From contig NZ_JBNAFR010000015.1 in the NCBI RefSeq assembly GCF_049800775.1, forward strand, positions 1 to 64,000: a DNA stretch of 64,000 bases, read 5' to 3'. Origin of the DNA: Dinoroseobacter sp049800775. Its GTDB lineage: Bacteria > Pseudomonadota > Alphaproteobacteria > Rhodobacterales > Rhodobacteraceae. The translations under genes were made by a program, and so were the position numbers. Positions 35,586 to 44,085 of the stretch are shown piece after piece; positions within the stretch are counted from its first letter, which is position 1; every line of letters starts with the position of its first letter. The notes under the pieces were generated by a model. It ran no database searches. It was not told the origin of the DNA and saw only the letters and a program-made list of their open reading frames with translations.

Positions 35586-35604
35586 TGATATAAGATAACA
35601 TGAC
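35586..35604. promoter_or_regulatory. Second candidate Zur site, zur side
   Basis: TGATATAAGATAACATGAC, 17 bases before the zur start. It shares TGAT and ATAACAT with the znuA site but with two extra bases between them, so it is the weakest of the three. It would allow Zur to control its own operon. Confidence 0.45.
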
Positions 35605-35620
35605 AAGAGAGAGGGAGCAG

Positions 35621-36118
35621 ATGTCCGGTGAAAATCCCGCGCCCGTCGGCTTTGAACAGCACGATCATGCCGCCTGTGTCGGTACTGGGCTGGCCGCCGC
35701 TGAGGCGCGCTGCGCGGCCGAGGGTCTGCGCCTGACACCGGTGCGCCGCAAGGTGCTCGAGATCCTGTTGCAGGAGCATCGCGCGCTCGGGGCCTATGCG
35801 ATCCTCGACTTGCTGCGCGAGGCGGGGTTCGGATCACAGCCGCCCGTGGCCTATCGCGCGCTGGATTTTCTGGCCGAGCATGGGTTCGTCCACAAGATCG
35901 AGCGGCTCAACGCCTTTGTCGCATGTGCCCATCCCGGAACCTCCCATATGCCTGCCTTCATGATTTGCCGCCTCTGCGAAGCCGTTGCCGAAACCCGATC
36001 CACCCCCGCCCGGGGCTCGCTGGGCGAAGCCGCGCGGGCGGCCGGGTTCCAGATCGAGCGCACGGTCGTCGAGGCCGAGGGCGTCTGCCCCAAATGCATC
36101 GACAAGGTCGGCTCATGA
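35621..36118 (+). CDS. zur: Zur, zinc-responsive repressor (Fur family)
   Basis: 165 residues from ATG 35621, preceded by AGGGAG; an ATG at 35600 has no ribosome site. N-terminal winged helix (about 25-90), then the metal-binding half with H-P-G-T-S-H near 107, C-R-L-C and a C-terminal C-P-K-C that hold structural zinc. Genes around it (znuA, znuC, znuB) settle Zur rather than Fur. Stop overlaps znuC (ATGA). Confidence 0.92.
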   Translation: MSGENPAPVGFEQHDHAACVGTGLAAAEARCAAEGLRLTPVRRKVLEILLQEHRALGAYAILDLLREAGFGSQPPVAYRALDFLAEHGFVHKIERLNAFVACAHPGTSHMPAFMICRLCEAVAETRSTPARGSLGEAARAAGFQIERTVVEAEGVCPKCIDKVGS

Positions 36119-36888
36119 GCCTGATCTCTGTCCAGAACCTGAGCGTCCGCTATGGCGCCAATACCGTGTTGCAGCATGTCTCGCTTGACCTGTTTCGCGG
36201 CGAGATCGTCACGATTGTGGGCCCGAACGGGTCCGGCAAGACGAGCCTGTTGCGCGCGATCATCGGGGCAGCCACCCCGGCGAGCGGGACAGTCACGCGC
36301 CAGCCGGGGCTCAAGATCGGCTATGTCCCGCAAAAGCTGCATATCGATCCGACGCTTCCGATGACCGTCTCGCGCTTCATGCAGCTGACGGATCGTGTGT
36401 CCCGTGTGGCATGCAAGGAGGCGCTGGAGGCCGCGGGCGTGCCGGACCTGCTGAAGCGGCAGATGTCCCAGCTCTCGGGGGGGCAATTCCAGCGGGTTTT
36501 GTTGGCGCGGGCGCTGATCAATCAGCCGGATGTGCTCTTGCTGGATGAGGCAACCCAGGGGCTCGATCAGCCGGGATCGGCCTCGTTCTATCGACAGATC
36601 GAGACCGTGCGGCGCGAGACCGGCTGTGCCGTCCTAATGATCAGCCATGAACTGCACGTGGTCATGAGCGCATCGGACAGGGTGGTCTGTCTGAACGGGC
36701 ATATCTGCTGTCAGGGCGCGCCTGCCGTGGTGGCGTCGGCGCCGGAATACCGGGCGCTGTTCGGCACCGGGACGGGCGGCGCGCTGGCGCTGTACCGGCA
36801 CGACCATGACCACGACCACAGCCACGATCATCTGCACGACCATGCCCATGATCACGACCATGCGCATAGCCACGAGGCCGCCCAGTAA
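36115..36888 (+). CDS. znuC: ZnuC, ATPase of the zinc importer, with His-rich tail
   Basis: 257 residues from ATG 36115. Walker A G-P-N-G-S-G-K-T at about 37-44, signature L-S-G-G-Q, Walker B V-L-L-L-D-E-A and the switch His in M-I-S-H-E. The last 30 residues are a run of His-Asp pairs, so the cytosolic ATPase also carries a zinc-binding tail. It shares one base with znuB at its stop. Confidence 0.93.
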   Translation: MSLISVQNLSVRYGANTVLQHVSLDLFRGEIVTIVGPNGSGKTSLLRAIIGAATPASGTVTRQPGLKIGYVPQKLHIDPTLPMTVSRFMQLTDRVSRVACKEALEAAGVPDLLKRQMSQLSGGQFQRVLLARALINQPDVLLLDEATQGLDQPGSASFYRQIETVRRETGCAVLMISHELHVVMSASDRVVCLNGHICCQGAPAVVASAPEYRALFGTGTGGALALYRHDHDHDHSHDHLHDHAHDHDHAHSHEAAQ

Positions 36889-37685
36889 TGCTCGACGATT
36901 TCATGACCCGCGCCACGTTGGCCGGGGTTGGTGTGGCCTTTGCGGCGGCCCCTTTGGGGTGTTTCGTGGTCTGGCGCCGGATGGCCTATTTCGGCGACGC
37001 CACGGCCCATGCGGCGATCCTTGGCGTGGCGCTGTCTCTGGCGCTGCAAGTGTCGGTCTTTGCCGGGGCGATGATTGTCGCGCTGATCATGGCGATGACC
37101 GTCACCCTGCTGGCTGGGCGCGGCTATGCGATGGATACGCTGCTGGGCGTGCTGGCCCATTCGGCCCTCGCATTCGGTCTGGTGGCGGTGTCCTTCCTGT
37201 CAGGCATCCGGATCGACCTGATGGCCTATTTGTTCGGCGACATCCTTGCGGTGTCGCGTTCGGATCTTCTGGTGATCTGGGGGGGCGCGGCCCTTGTGGT
37301 GGCCCTGATCGTGTGGCGCTGGTCGCCGCTCTTGACCTCGACGCTGAACCACGAGCTGGCCTATGCCAGCGGGCTGGACCCCAAGCGCGAGCAGTTGATC
37401 CTGACCCTGTCCCTCGCGATCACGGTTGCGGTCGCGATCAAGGTGGTGGGGGTTCTGTTGATTGCAGCCATGCTGATCATACCAGCTGCTGCGGCGCGCG
37501 GTCTTGCGCGGACACCCGAAGCCATGGCCGGGATTGCGGCTGCCATAGGCGCGCTCTCGGCGGTGGCAGGGTTGCAGAGCGCTTATCTGCTCGACACGCC
37601 CGCGGGGCCTTCCATCGTCTGCGTTGCGGCGATCCTCTTTGCGGCGCTCAACCTCGTGAGCTGGCGTAAGCAAAGCGGGACGTGA
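36888..37685 (+). CDS. znuB: ZnuB, permease of the zinc importer
   Basis: 265 residues, about eight or nine membrane helices, ABC-3 family. Segments such as G-D-A-T-A-H-A-A-I-L-G-V-A and L-L-I-A-A-M-L-I-I-P-A-A-A-A-R are typical. Together with ZnuA and ZnuC it makes a complete high-affinity zinc importer. Last gene of zur-znuC-znuB. Confidence 0.93.
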   Translation: MLDDFMTRATLAGVGVAFAAAPLGCFVVWRRMAYFGDATAHAAILGVALSLALQVSVFAGAMIVALIMAMTVTLLAGRGYAMDTLLGVLAHSALAFGLVAVSFLSGIRIDLMAYLFGDILAVSRSDLLVIWGGAALVVALIVWRWSPLLTSTLNHELAYASGLDPKREQLILTLSLAITVAVAIKVVGVLLIAAMLIIPAAAARGLARTPEAMAGIAAAIGALSAVAGLQSAYLLDTPAGPSIVCVAAILFAALNLVSWRKQSGT

Positions 37686-37953
37686 GGCTGGCCGAAAGAG
37701 TGAGACCGTCTCGCGGGTAATCAGAGTTATGTAACTTTTCAGGCTTCCGAGCCGACCCAGAGCCCATCAAGACCGGAGCGCGGTAACCCGGCGCAACACG
37801 ATGTCAGCTTGAACCGTTATCGACTTCTTCGAAGAGCAGGATCGCCATATCGCAGGCGCGCACCGCTCAGGTCACTCTTGCTGACCTTTCTGGCTTGAAT
37901 GATCGCGGTTCAGCCTTCAAGCTAGTCTCAGATTTATCCGAAAAGCTGTCCAG

Positions 37954-39387
37954 ATGATAGAACCACTTGAGATCGCCGCCCTGATCGAGAAATACGCGCC
38001 CCCCGATGTGGGAAAGGTCAGCGCCCTGCGTCTGGCCATTCGGCGGGGCGTGACCGAACAGGTTCTGAGGCCGCAGGATGAACTGCCCTCTACGCGCAAG
38101 GCGGCCCATGCTCTGGCGATGTCGCGGAATTCGGTGATCGAGGCCTATGAGGGTTTGCAGGCCGAAGGCGTGATTGAGACCCGGCGCGGCGCGCGCCCCA
38201 GGGTCTGCGCCCTGCCCGAGTTGCAGCCCAAGCGCACAGCCCGACAAACTGCGATTTTCCTCTCCGAGCGGGGCCGGGCCCTCAGCGCGGATCACCGCGC
38301 AGGCTACGAAACGGGCAAGGTTGAGGCGTTTGCGCCGGGCCTGCCGGATCCCAGCCTGTTTCCTCGCGACGATTGGGCGATCTGCCTGAGGCGCGTGGCT
38401 CGGCGCAATCGTGGCGGGCTCGACATGTATGAATCGTTCCAGGGCCTGCCGCTCCTGCGCGAGGCGCTCGCGCTGCATCTCAAGCGCAGCCGCGGCGTCT
38501 CTGTCTCGCCCGAGCAGCTCTTCATCCTGCCCTGCACGCAAAGTGGCATGTCGCTGATAACGGATCTGCTCAGCGATCCCGGCGATACGGTCGTGATGGA
38601 GGATCCCTGCTATGCAGGCGGCAAGGCCCTGTTCGAGGCGAAGGGCCTTAGGACGCGTGCTTTGGCTCAGAATCTGCGCCGGGCCGAAACGACGGAGCGG
38701 ACCCGGCTGATCTATGTCACGCCGTCGACGCAATACCCGACCGGAACCCGGATGCAGCTCGCGCGGCGGCTGGATGTTCTTGCCTTCGCCGAGGCGCAGA
38801 ATGCCATCGTGATCGAGGATGATTATGACGGTGATTTCGTCTGGAAAGGCGCGGATGTGCCACCCGTCTTTGCCTTGGACAAGGCGGCGTCCGTGGCGCT
38901 CCTTGGGACCCTGTCCAAGAGCCTGATGCCGGCCATGCGCCTGGGATGGCTGATCGTGCCGCCGGATCTGGTGGCGCCTGTGCGCCGCGCCCACCGCGCG
39001 ATCGGGGCCAGCGTGAACACCCATGTTCAGGCCGCCATGGCAGAGTTCATCAGTTCCGGTCGTTTCGCGCGACATCTCAGGACGACGGCACGGATCTATC
39101 AGGATCGGATGCTGTGCCTCACGGATGCGCTGCACAGTCGTTTGGGCGCGGATATCGCGGTCTCGAAACCGGATGGCGGGCTGCAGATCTGCCTGCGCTT
39201 GCCCGACGGCACGGATGATGGCCGGATCAAGGACCACCTCTGGGCACGGGGGTTTCAGGTCCTGCCCCTGTCGCGGCTCTGCATCGACAGCCCGGCGCGT
39301 GGCCTCGTCATCGGATTTGCGCGGGCAAACCCGAGTGCCGCCGCGCGTTTGGCCACCGCCATTGCAGAGGCCCTGCCCGAGCTGTGA
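37954..39387 (+). CDS. MocR/PdxR-type regulator (GntR helix-turn-helix fused to an aminotransferase fold)
   Basis: 477 residues. An N-terminal GntR winged helix (about 20-85; L-P-S-T-R-K-A-A-H-A-L-A-M-S-R-N-S-V) is joined by a linker to a class I aminotransferase fold (about 120-470). The PLP lysine is in L-G-T-L-S-K-S-L-M-P. MocR proteins use PLP or its adducts as effector and often control vitamin B6 or amino-acid genes. No target is obvious: downstream is a lone acetyltransferase, and a pdxJ-like gene is 3 kb away. Confidence 0.88.
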   Translation: MIEPLEIAALIEKYAPPDVGKVSALRLAIRRGVTEQVLRPQDELPSTRKAAHALAMSRNSVIEAYEGLQAEGVIETRRGARPRVCALPELQPKRTARQTAIFLSERGRALSADHRAGYETGKVEAFAPGLPDPSLFPRDDWAICLRRVARRNRGGLDMYESFQGLPLLREALALHLKRSRGVSVSPEQLFILPCTQSGMSLITDLLSDPGDTVVMEDPCYAGGKALFEAKGLRTRALAQNLRRAETTERTRLIYVTPSTQYPTGTRMQLARRLDVLAFAEAQNAIVIEDDYDGDFVWKGADVPPVFALDKAASVALLGTLSKSLMPAMRLGWLIVPPDLVAPVRRAHRAIGASVNTHVQAAMAEFISSGRFARHLRTTARIYQDRMLCLTDALHSRLGADIAVSKPDGGLQICLRLPDGTDDGRIKDHLWARGFQVLPLSRLCIDSPARGLVIGFARANPSAAARLATAIAEALPEL

Positions 39388-39741
39388 GAGGGCCGTCCTG
39401 ACAAGTGGTCCGCGGATTTCCCCCAAAGCTGTCCCTGCAGGTGCCTGCCTGACCGGGTAAACTGCGCGTATTCGACCCATAACAGGAGCCTGCCCGATGC
39501 CCTTCGCGCTTATCCCGCGCCGAGCGGAACAGGATGGATCCCATCGCTGGGCGATCTGGGATGGGGTCGGCGCACTGCGTTCGATCAGTTCGCAGCGGAT
39601 AGCAACCGCAACTTTAGGCAGGCTACCAAGGAAAACTGGTTTGCTCGCCACGGGGTCGGGCACCACGCTTGAGCGCGCTTTTTGTCGGTTTGCGCCTTGG
39701 CGGGACGGCCCGCTTGGTTTGGAACCCCGCCGGGCGCTCAC
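39388..39741. other. 354-base gap without a convincing gene
   Basis: A short open frame of 82 codons begins at ATG 39497 behind AGGAG, but its product has no recognisable domain and it runs four bases into the next gene. It could be a remnant. Nothing else stands out: no strong hairpin, no repeat. Confidence 0.4.
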
Positions 39742-40248
39742 ATGACGGGCGCGGCCCGACCTCACGCTGTGACGGCGGTCGCCTTTGAAGCGCTGGCTGC
39801 CAGAGATCTGGCGGCACTTGCCGCGCTGAGCGTGACGCCGGACCAAGAAGAGTTCGGAGGCAGTTTCGATGCCTCGCTCGCGGAGTGGCGGACATCCGAG
39901 CCCCGGTGCCTGTTGGGGTTGGCTTTTCTGCGGGACGAAATGCCGATCGGTTTGGTCCTGTTAAAACGACCACCGCTTTCGCCGGACTGGGTTGCGCGTG
40001 ATGCGGTGTCGCTCCACGGGTTCAAGATCGCTACGCCCTATCAGGGCGGTGGTCTGGGGTGGAAGGCTCTGGAATGCGCGGTTGAGACCGTGTCGCGGCA
40101 CTGGTCCGATGCCCGCCGGCTCTGCCTCGCGGTCGATGCGGAGAATGCCGCTGCGCTGGCACTCTACCGTGGCGCGGGAATGCAAGACAGTGGCGCAGCG
40201 CATCAGGGCCGTATCGGGGTCGAGTATCGCCTGAGCCTGACCCTCTGA
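39742..40248 (+). CDS. GNAT-family acetyltransferase
   Basis: 168 residues from ATG 39742. The acetyl-CoA binding pattern is Y-Q-G-G-G-L-G-W-K-A-L-E near residue 95, and the C-terminal A-L-A-L-Y-R-G-A-G-M motif is typical of GNAT enzymes. The substrate is unknown. It follows a MocR regulator on the same strand, a pairing seen elsewhere, but 354 bases apart. No clear ribosome site. Confidence 0.72.
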   Translation: MTGAARPHAVTAVAFEALAARDLAALAALSVTPDQEEFGGSFDASLAEWRTSEPRCLLGLAFLRDEMPIGLVLLKRPPLSPDWVARDAVSLHGFKIATPYQGGGLGWKALECAVETVSRHWSDARRLCLAVDAENAAALALYRGAGMQDSGAAHQGRIGVEYRLSLTL

Positions 40249-40254
40249 TCATGC

Positions 40255-41154
40255 TTATGTCGCGGCGAAGGCCGCAATGGTCCAGTCCCGCACCGCGATC
40301 AGGGCAGCGGTCGGTTCCAAACCCTCCGGGTACACAAACCAGTAGGCGTAGCGCGCCTTCAGGTGGGTGGGAAACGGCGCCACCAGCCGCCCCGCCGCAA
40401 TGTCCTCGGAGATCAGGTGGGACCGCCCGAGAGCGACGCCGTTGCCCTCGATGGCGGCCTGCAAGATGGTGGTGTCATCGCCGAGGCGCGGTCCCTCCGG
40501 GGGCGGCATTGGCACGCTGGCGGCGGCGCACCATTCCGGCCAATCCTCCGGAATGTCCCCATGCAGAAGCGTCGCGCGTGCGAGATCCGCGGGGGCATGC
40601 AAGGCGTGGTCCCGAACATAGCCGGGGGCGGCGACCGGTGTGACGGTTTCCTCCGCAAGCGGGTGCGCCACCAGCCCGGGCGCGGGCTTCGGTCCATACC
40701 GGATGGCCGCGTCGATCCCCTCGGCGGCAAAGTCCACCAGATGGCGCGATGCGCTGACCCGCAGGTCGATATAGGGATGGGCTGACACGAACCCGCCAAG
40801 CCGGGGCGCCAGCCATTTCGCGGCCACCGATGGCAACATCGAGAGCGTGACGACCGCCTGCGCGCTGGCCACCTCAGCCACGGCCCGGCGCGCATCCGCC
40901 AGCGCGGGGGATAAACCTGCGACGAGGCGGCCACCTGTGGGGGTCAGGCTGAGCCGCGCGCCCCGGCGCAAGAACAGCACGACCCCGATCATCGACTCGA
41001 GATCCGCCACTTGGCGCGACACCGCGCTCTGGGTGATGCCGAGCGCGCGCCCGGCCGCGGTGAAATTGCCATGCTCGGCCGCCGCCACAAAGACCTCGAG
41101 GCTCCGCAAGGAGGGGCGCGGGTCTGGCCGCCGATCATGATGAGAAAAACTCAT
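40255..41154 (-). CDS. LysR-family regulator (GcvA-like)
   Basis: 299 residues: N-terminal LysR helix-turn-helix (F-T-A-A-G-R-A-L-G-I-T-Q-S-A-V-S-R-Q near 30-50) and a periplasmic-binding-like effector domain (95-295). It is divergent from the GntP-type permease across 80 bases, the standard LysR arrangement with its target, so the permease is the likely regulated gene. Effector unknown. Confidence 0.86.
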   Translation of the reverse strand: MSFSHHDRRPDPRPSLRSLEVFVAAAEHGNFTAAGRALGITQSAVSRQVADLESMIGVVLFLRRGARLSLTPTGGRLVAGLSPALADARRAVAEVASAQAVVTLSMLPSVAAKWLAPRLGGFVSAHPYIDLRVSASRHLVDFAAEGIDAAIRYGPKPAPGLVAHPLAEETVTPVAAPGYVRDHALHAPADLARATLLHGDIPEDWPEWCAAASVPMPPPEGPRLGDDTTILQAAIEGNGVALGRSHLISEDIAAGRLVAPFPTHLKARYAYWFVYPEGLEPTAALIAVRDWTIAAFAAT

Positions 41155-41234
41155 GTTGAGATCGTAAACTACTCATTTCGTCAAATCAATTCGGGGCAAT
41201 AGCATGAGTGATAAGCATCCAAGTGGAGGGATCC

Positions 41235-42479
41235 ATGTCGCGCGTCACCGAGCCGAAAGCACAAGGGCAGATCCCGGGGCGGGATCTGGCTGGCCTGTTG
41301 CGCCGCGCGGTCCCGGATCTGCCGCTGGTCGTATGGATGGTGCTGGCAACGCTGGCGCTCGGCTTGGCCGGTGGGCTCAGCGCTGAGATGTTGGTGCGCA
41401 CCTATAATGCCAGTTTCGGGCTTGCCCTTGGCGAGTTCGCGCTGATCCTGCTGCCATCTTTCGTGCTGGCTGCCGCATTGGGCCATGCAGAGATCGCGTC
41501 CCCCAATGCGGGGCGAGTGGCGGCACTGGCCTCTCCGGTTGCGGGGGCGGGCATGATCTGCCCGGACACGGCCTATGCTGCGCTTTCCCCCGCCGCGGGG
41601 AGGCACAAGATCGATGTGGCCTTTGGGGCCTATGCCGGGTTCAAGCTGCTCTATCCGGCAGGGCCGCTTCTGGTGGCGACGGGGCTGGGCGTCACGGGGC
41701 AGGACGGTCTGGCCGCAGATCTGGCACTGGCCGGGATTGCCCTCCTTTTACCCGTATGGGCGGTCGGTGTGCTCTGGGGGCGGGTGACCCGAGCGCCGGA
41801 TGACGGATCCGGAAAGGACCCTGCCTCAGCCGTGCCCGATGCTGCGACCCGCAAGGTGGTGCGGGCCTTCGCGGCGTTCGGCGTGCTGGCGGGCTTGCTG
41901 GGGATGGGGGCTGCGATGGGGCCGACGGGGCAAAACCTCGTCGATTTCCTGCTGCAACCGAAGGGTGCGCTCTTGGCAGCGGCGGGTCTGGCCTTGTTGC
42001 AAACCGCACCGCGGCACCGGCGCGCGTGTTGGGATGCTGCGCTGGGGCGAACGGGGTCGCTCCTGCTTGTGATCGGCGCGGCCAGTGCCTTTGGCGCGGT
42101 GTTGACGCATCTGGTGCCACTGGCGGATCTCGTCCCCGATGGACGCGGGATCGGGGCCCTGATCGGGCTCTTTGGTCTGACCGTGGTGTTCAAGCTGGTC
42201 CAGGGGTCGTCCATGGCGACTTTTGCCTCGGTGGCGCCGGTCGCTGCACCGGTCGTGGCCGCCGCCGGGCTCGATCCGGTCGCCGCGGTCTATGCCATCT
42301 GTCTCGGCTCCTTCATCGCGATCTTGCCCAATGACAGCTATTTCTGGCTGGTGCGCCGGGATGCCCTTGGGCGGGAGCCGCGGGATACGCGCGCGCTCTG
42401 GGTGCTGGCCAGCGGGGCGACGCTGCAGGCGGTCACAGGGTTGGGGCTCGTACTCACGGCCAGTCTGCTCTGGCCATGA
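41235..42479 (+). CDS. GntP-like organic acid permease
   Basis: 414 residues from ATG 41235 with GGAGG upstream. About 11-12 membrane helices. Q-G-S-S-M-A-T-F-A-S-V-A-P near residue 325 and P-N-D-S-Y-F-W-L-V near 370 correspond to conserved GntP segments (G-T-G-S-A and N-D-S-G-F-W). GntP carriers take up gluconate or other hydroxy acids by proton symport. The substrate cannot be read from the sequence. Controlled probably by the divergent LysR protein; convergent with the pdxJ-like gene. Confidence 0.72.
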   Translation: MSRVTEPKAQGQIPGRDLAGLLRRAVPDLPLVVWMVLATLALGLAGGLSAEMLVRTYNASFGLALGEFALILLPSFVLAAALGHAEIASPNAGRVAALASPVAGAGMICPDTAYAALSPAAGRHKIDVAFGAYAGFKLLYPAGPLLVATGLGVTGQDGLAADLALAGIALLLPVWAVGVLWGRVTRAPDDGSGKDPASAVPDAATRKVVRAFAAFGVLAGLLGMGAAMGPTGQNLVDFLLQPKGALLAAAGLALLQTAPRHRRACWDAALGRTGSLLLVIGAASAFGAVLTHLVPLADLVPDGRGIGALIGLFGLTVVFKLVQGSSMATFASVAPVAAPVVAAAGLDPVAAVYAICLGSFIAILPNDSYFWLVRRDALGREPRDTRALWVLASGATLQAVTGLGLVLTASLLWP

Positions 42480-42495
42480 CACCATCGCGTCTGGA

Positions 42496-43266
42496 TCACT
42501 GGGGCTCGGCAGACAGTCCGGCGGTTTGGCAGGCCGACAGGTAGCGGCGTACGGTCTCGGTCATCCCGAAGCTCAGCGCATCGCAAAACAGCGCATGACC
42601 AATCGACACCTCGTCTATCGTTGGGATTTGCGCGAGCAGAGCACGCGTGCCCGGCACCGTCAGATCGTGACCGGCATTCACCCCAAGACCGCACCCCCGC
42701 GCGGCCATCGCCGCCTGCGCCAAGCGGTGCAACTCGTGCGCGGCCAAACCGGCATCGGCATGCGCGCTGCCATAGGGTCCGGTATAGAGCTCTACCCGGT
42801 CTGCCCCTGTCGCCGCCGCATCGGACATGTGCGCGGCTTCCGCATCGGCAAAGAGCGCCACCCGGCAGCCCGCTGATTTCAGACGCGCAACCCAGTCGGC
42901 GAGCTCCGCCGCCTGTGCCCGAAAATCCCATCCGTGGTCGCTGGTCGCCTGATCCGGCGCATCCGAAACAAGGGTCACCTGCTCGGGGCGCACGGCCTCG
43001 ACCAGGGACAGGAAGCGTGGATCCGGATAGCCCTCGATGTTCAACTCGCGATTCGGAAAGTGCGCGTCGATCATCCGGCGAAAGGTCCAGGCATCCTCGG
43101 CAGTGGCGTGCCGGGCATCGGGGCGCGGATGCAGGGTCAGACCAGCGGCCCCAGCGGTCAGCGCGGCGCGGGCGAGCCCGGGCACATCCGGCCAGGGGTG
43201 GCCGCGCCGGTTCCGCAACAGAGCCGCCACGTTCATGTTCACCGAGAGTTGGGTCATCCGTGTCAC
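42496..43266 (-). CDS. pdxJ: PdxJ-like pyridoxine 5'-phosphate synthase
   Basis: 256 residues, PdxJ length, TIM-barrel. Conserved residues present: L-L-R-N-R-R-G, the catalytic L-H-P-R-P-D-A-R-H (His of the active site), N-I-E-G, and V-N-A-G-H-D-L. The N-terminal N-I-D-H motif of E. coli PdxJ is replaced by N-M-N-V. A subgroup with N-x-N at this place and the S-D-H-G-W-D segment exists in other bacteria. It would join 1-deoxyxylulose phosphate and 3-amino-2-oxopropyl phosphate. It may be a second copy beside a chromosomal pdxJ. Confidence 0.82.
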   Translation of the reverse strand: MTRMTQLSVNMNVAALLRNRRGHPWPDVPGLARAALTAGAAGLTLHPRPDARHATAEDAWTFRRMIDAHFPNRELNIEGYPDPRFLSLVEAVRPEQVTLVSDAPDQATSDHGWDFRAQAAELADWVARLKSAGCRVALFADAEAAHMSDAAATGADRVELYTGPYGSAHADAGLAAHELHRLAQAAMAARGCGLGVNAGHDLTVPGTRALLAQIPTIDEVSIGHALFCDALSFGMTETVRRYLSACQTAGLSAEPQ

Positions 43267-43505
43267 CTGCCTTGGGTCGGGGTCGGACCGGGTCCGGTCC
43301 CTGTCGCGCTGACCCGGAAGATTGCAGCGATTTCACCGCTCGGGGATGGCCACTTTCCTACGAAAGCGCCGAACCATCCCGTGCGGCCAGAGGTGATCAC
43401 GTCGATCAGTGGTCCAGTGACCTGTGCGCTGACAGGGCGGAGCGATCGAATGCCTCGCACTTGTTCGCGCCCGCCCCTTGGCCAGCGAAGCCCGGGCCAA
43501 CCGGA

Positions 43506-43961
43506 TCAGACCCCCTCCTGCAAGGGCGGCAATCGCGGATCGAACATCGAGGATTTGATGATCGCGGTGTTTGTCTCTGCCCGGTCATGGAAAGGAAGGA
43601 GGATATCGTCCAGCTCGGAAATGTCCCGCAGCGCCAGTCGGGCGACATAGCAATCCTCCCCGGTGACCCGGTCGCAGGCCATGAAACGGGGTTGCTCCTC
43701 GATCATGCGCTCCACCGCGTGCAGTTGGCCGCTGCGCGGTTTGATCCGCACGAGCGCCTGAATACTGTATCCGAACCGCCGCAAGTCGATCCGACCGCCA
43801 AAGCCGGTGATATGGCCCTGCTCCTGCAGGCTGCGCAGGCGCTCGCCCACCGCCGGGCCCGAAAGGCCGACATCCTTGCCGATCTCGGCGAGGCTGGTCC
43901 GGCCATGAGATTCGAGGATTTCCACGATGCGGTAGTCTGTTTGATCAAGGGATTTGGACAT
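43506..43961 (-). CDS. Lrp/AsnC-family regulator
   Basis: 151 residues from ATG 43961: N-terminal helix-turn-helix (D-Q-T-D-Y-R-I-V-E-I-L to L-S-G-P-A-V-G-E-R-L) and the C-terminal RAM domain (A-L-V-R-I-K-P to the end). No purine-rich ribosome site is visible; an in-frame TTG at 43982 is an alternative. Divergent from the phzF-like gene across 124 bases, so that gene is its probable target. Confidence 0.85.
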   Translation of the reverse strand: MSKSLDQTDYRIVEILESHGRTSLAEIGKDVGLSGPAVGERLRSLQEQGHITGFGGRIDLRRFGYSIQALVRIKPRSGQLHAVERMIEEQPRFMACDRVTGEDCYVARLALRDISELDDILLPFHDRAETNTAIIKSSMFDPRLPPLQEGV

Positions 43962-44085
43962 GAAGGAAGGATAGGCAAACAAGCATCAATCAGAAAGCAA
44001 AAAGGAGAAACCGCCATTGAGAATGCGGGGACATGCACCTGCCGGATCGGGTAGCTTCCCCGCAAATGAAAGTCAGGAGGTCCCC

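Noticed and set aside
39497..39745. Small gene of 82 codons
   Set aside because: It has an AGGAG in front, but no recognisable product, and it runs into the next gene. I left it as a remark in the gap entry.
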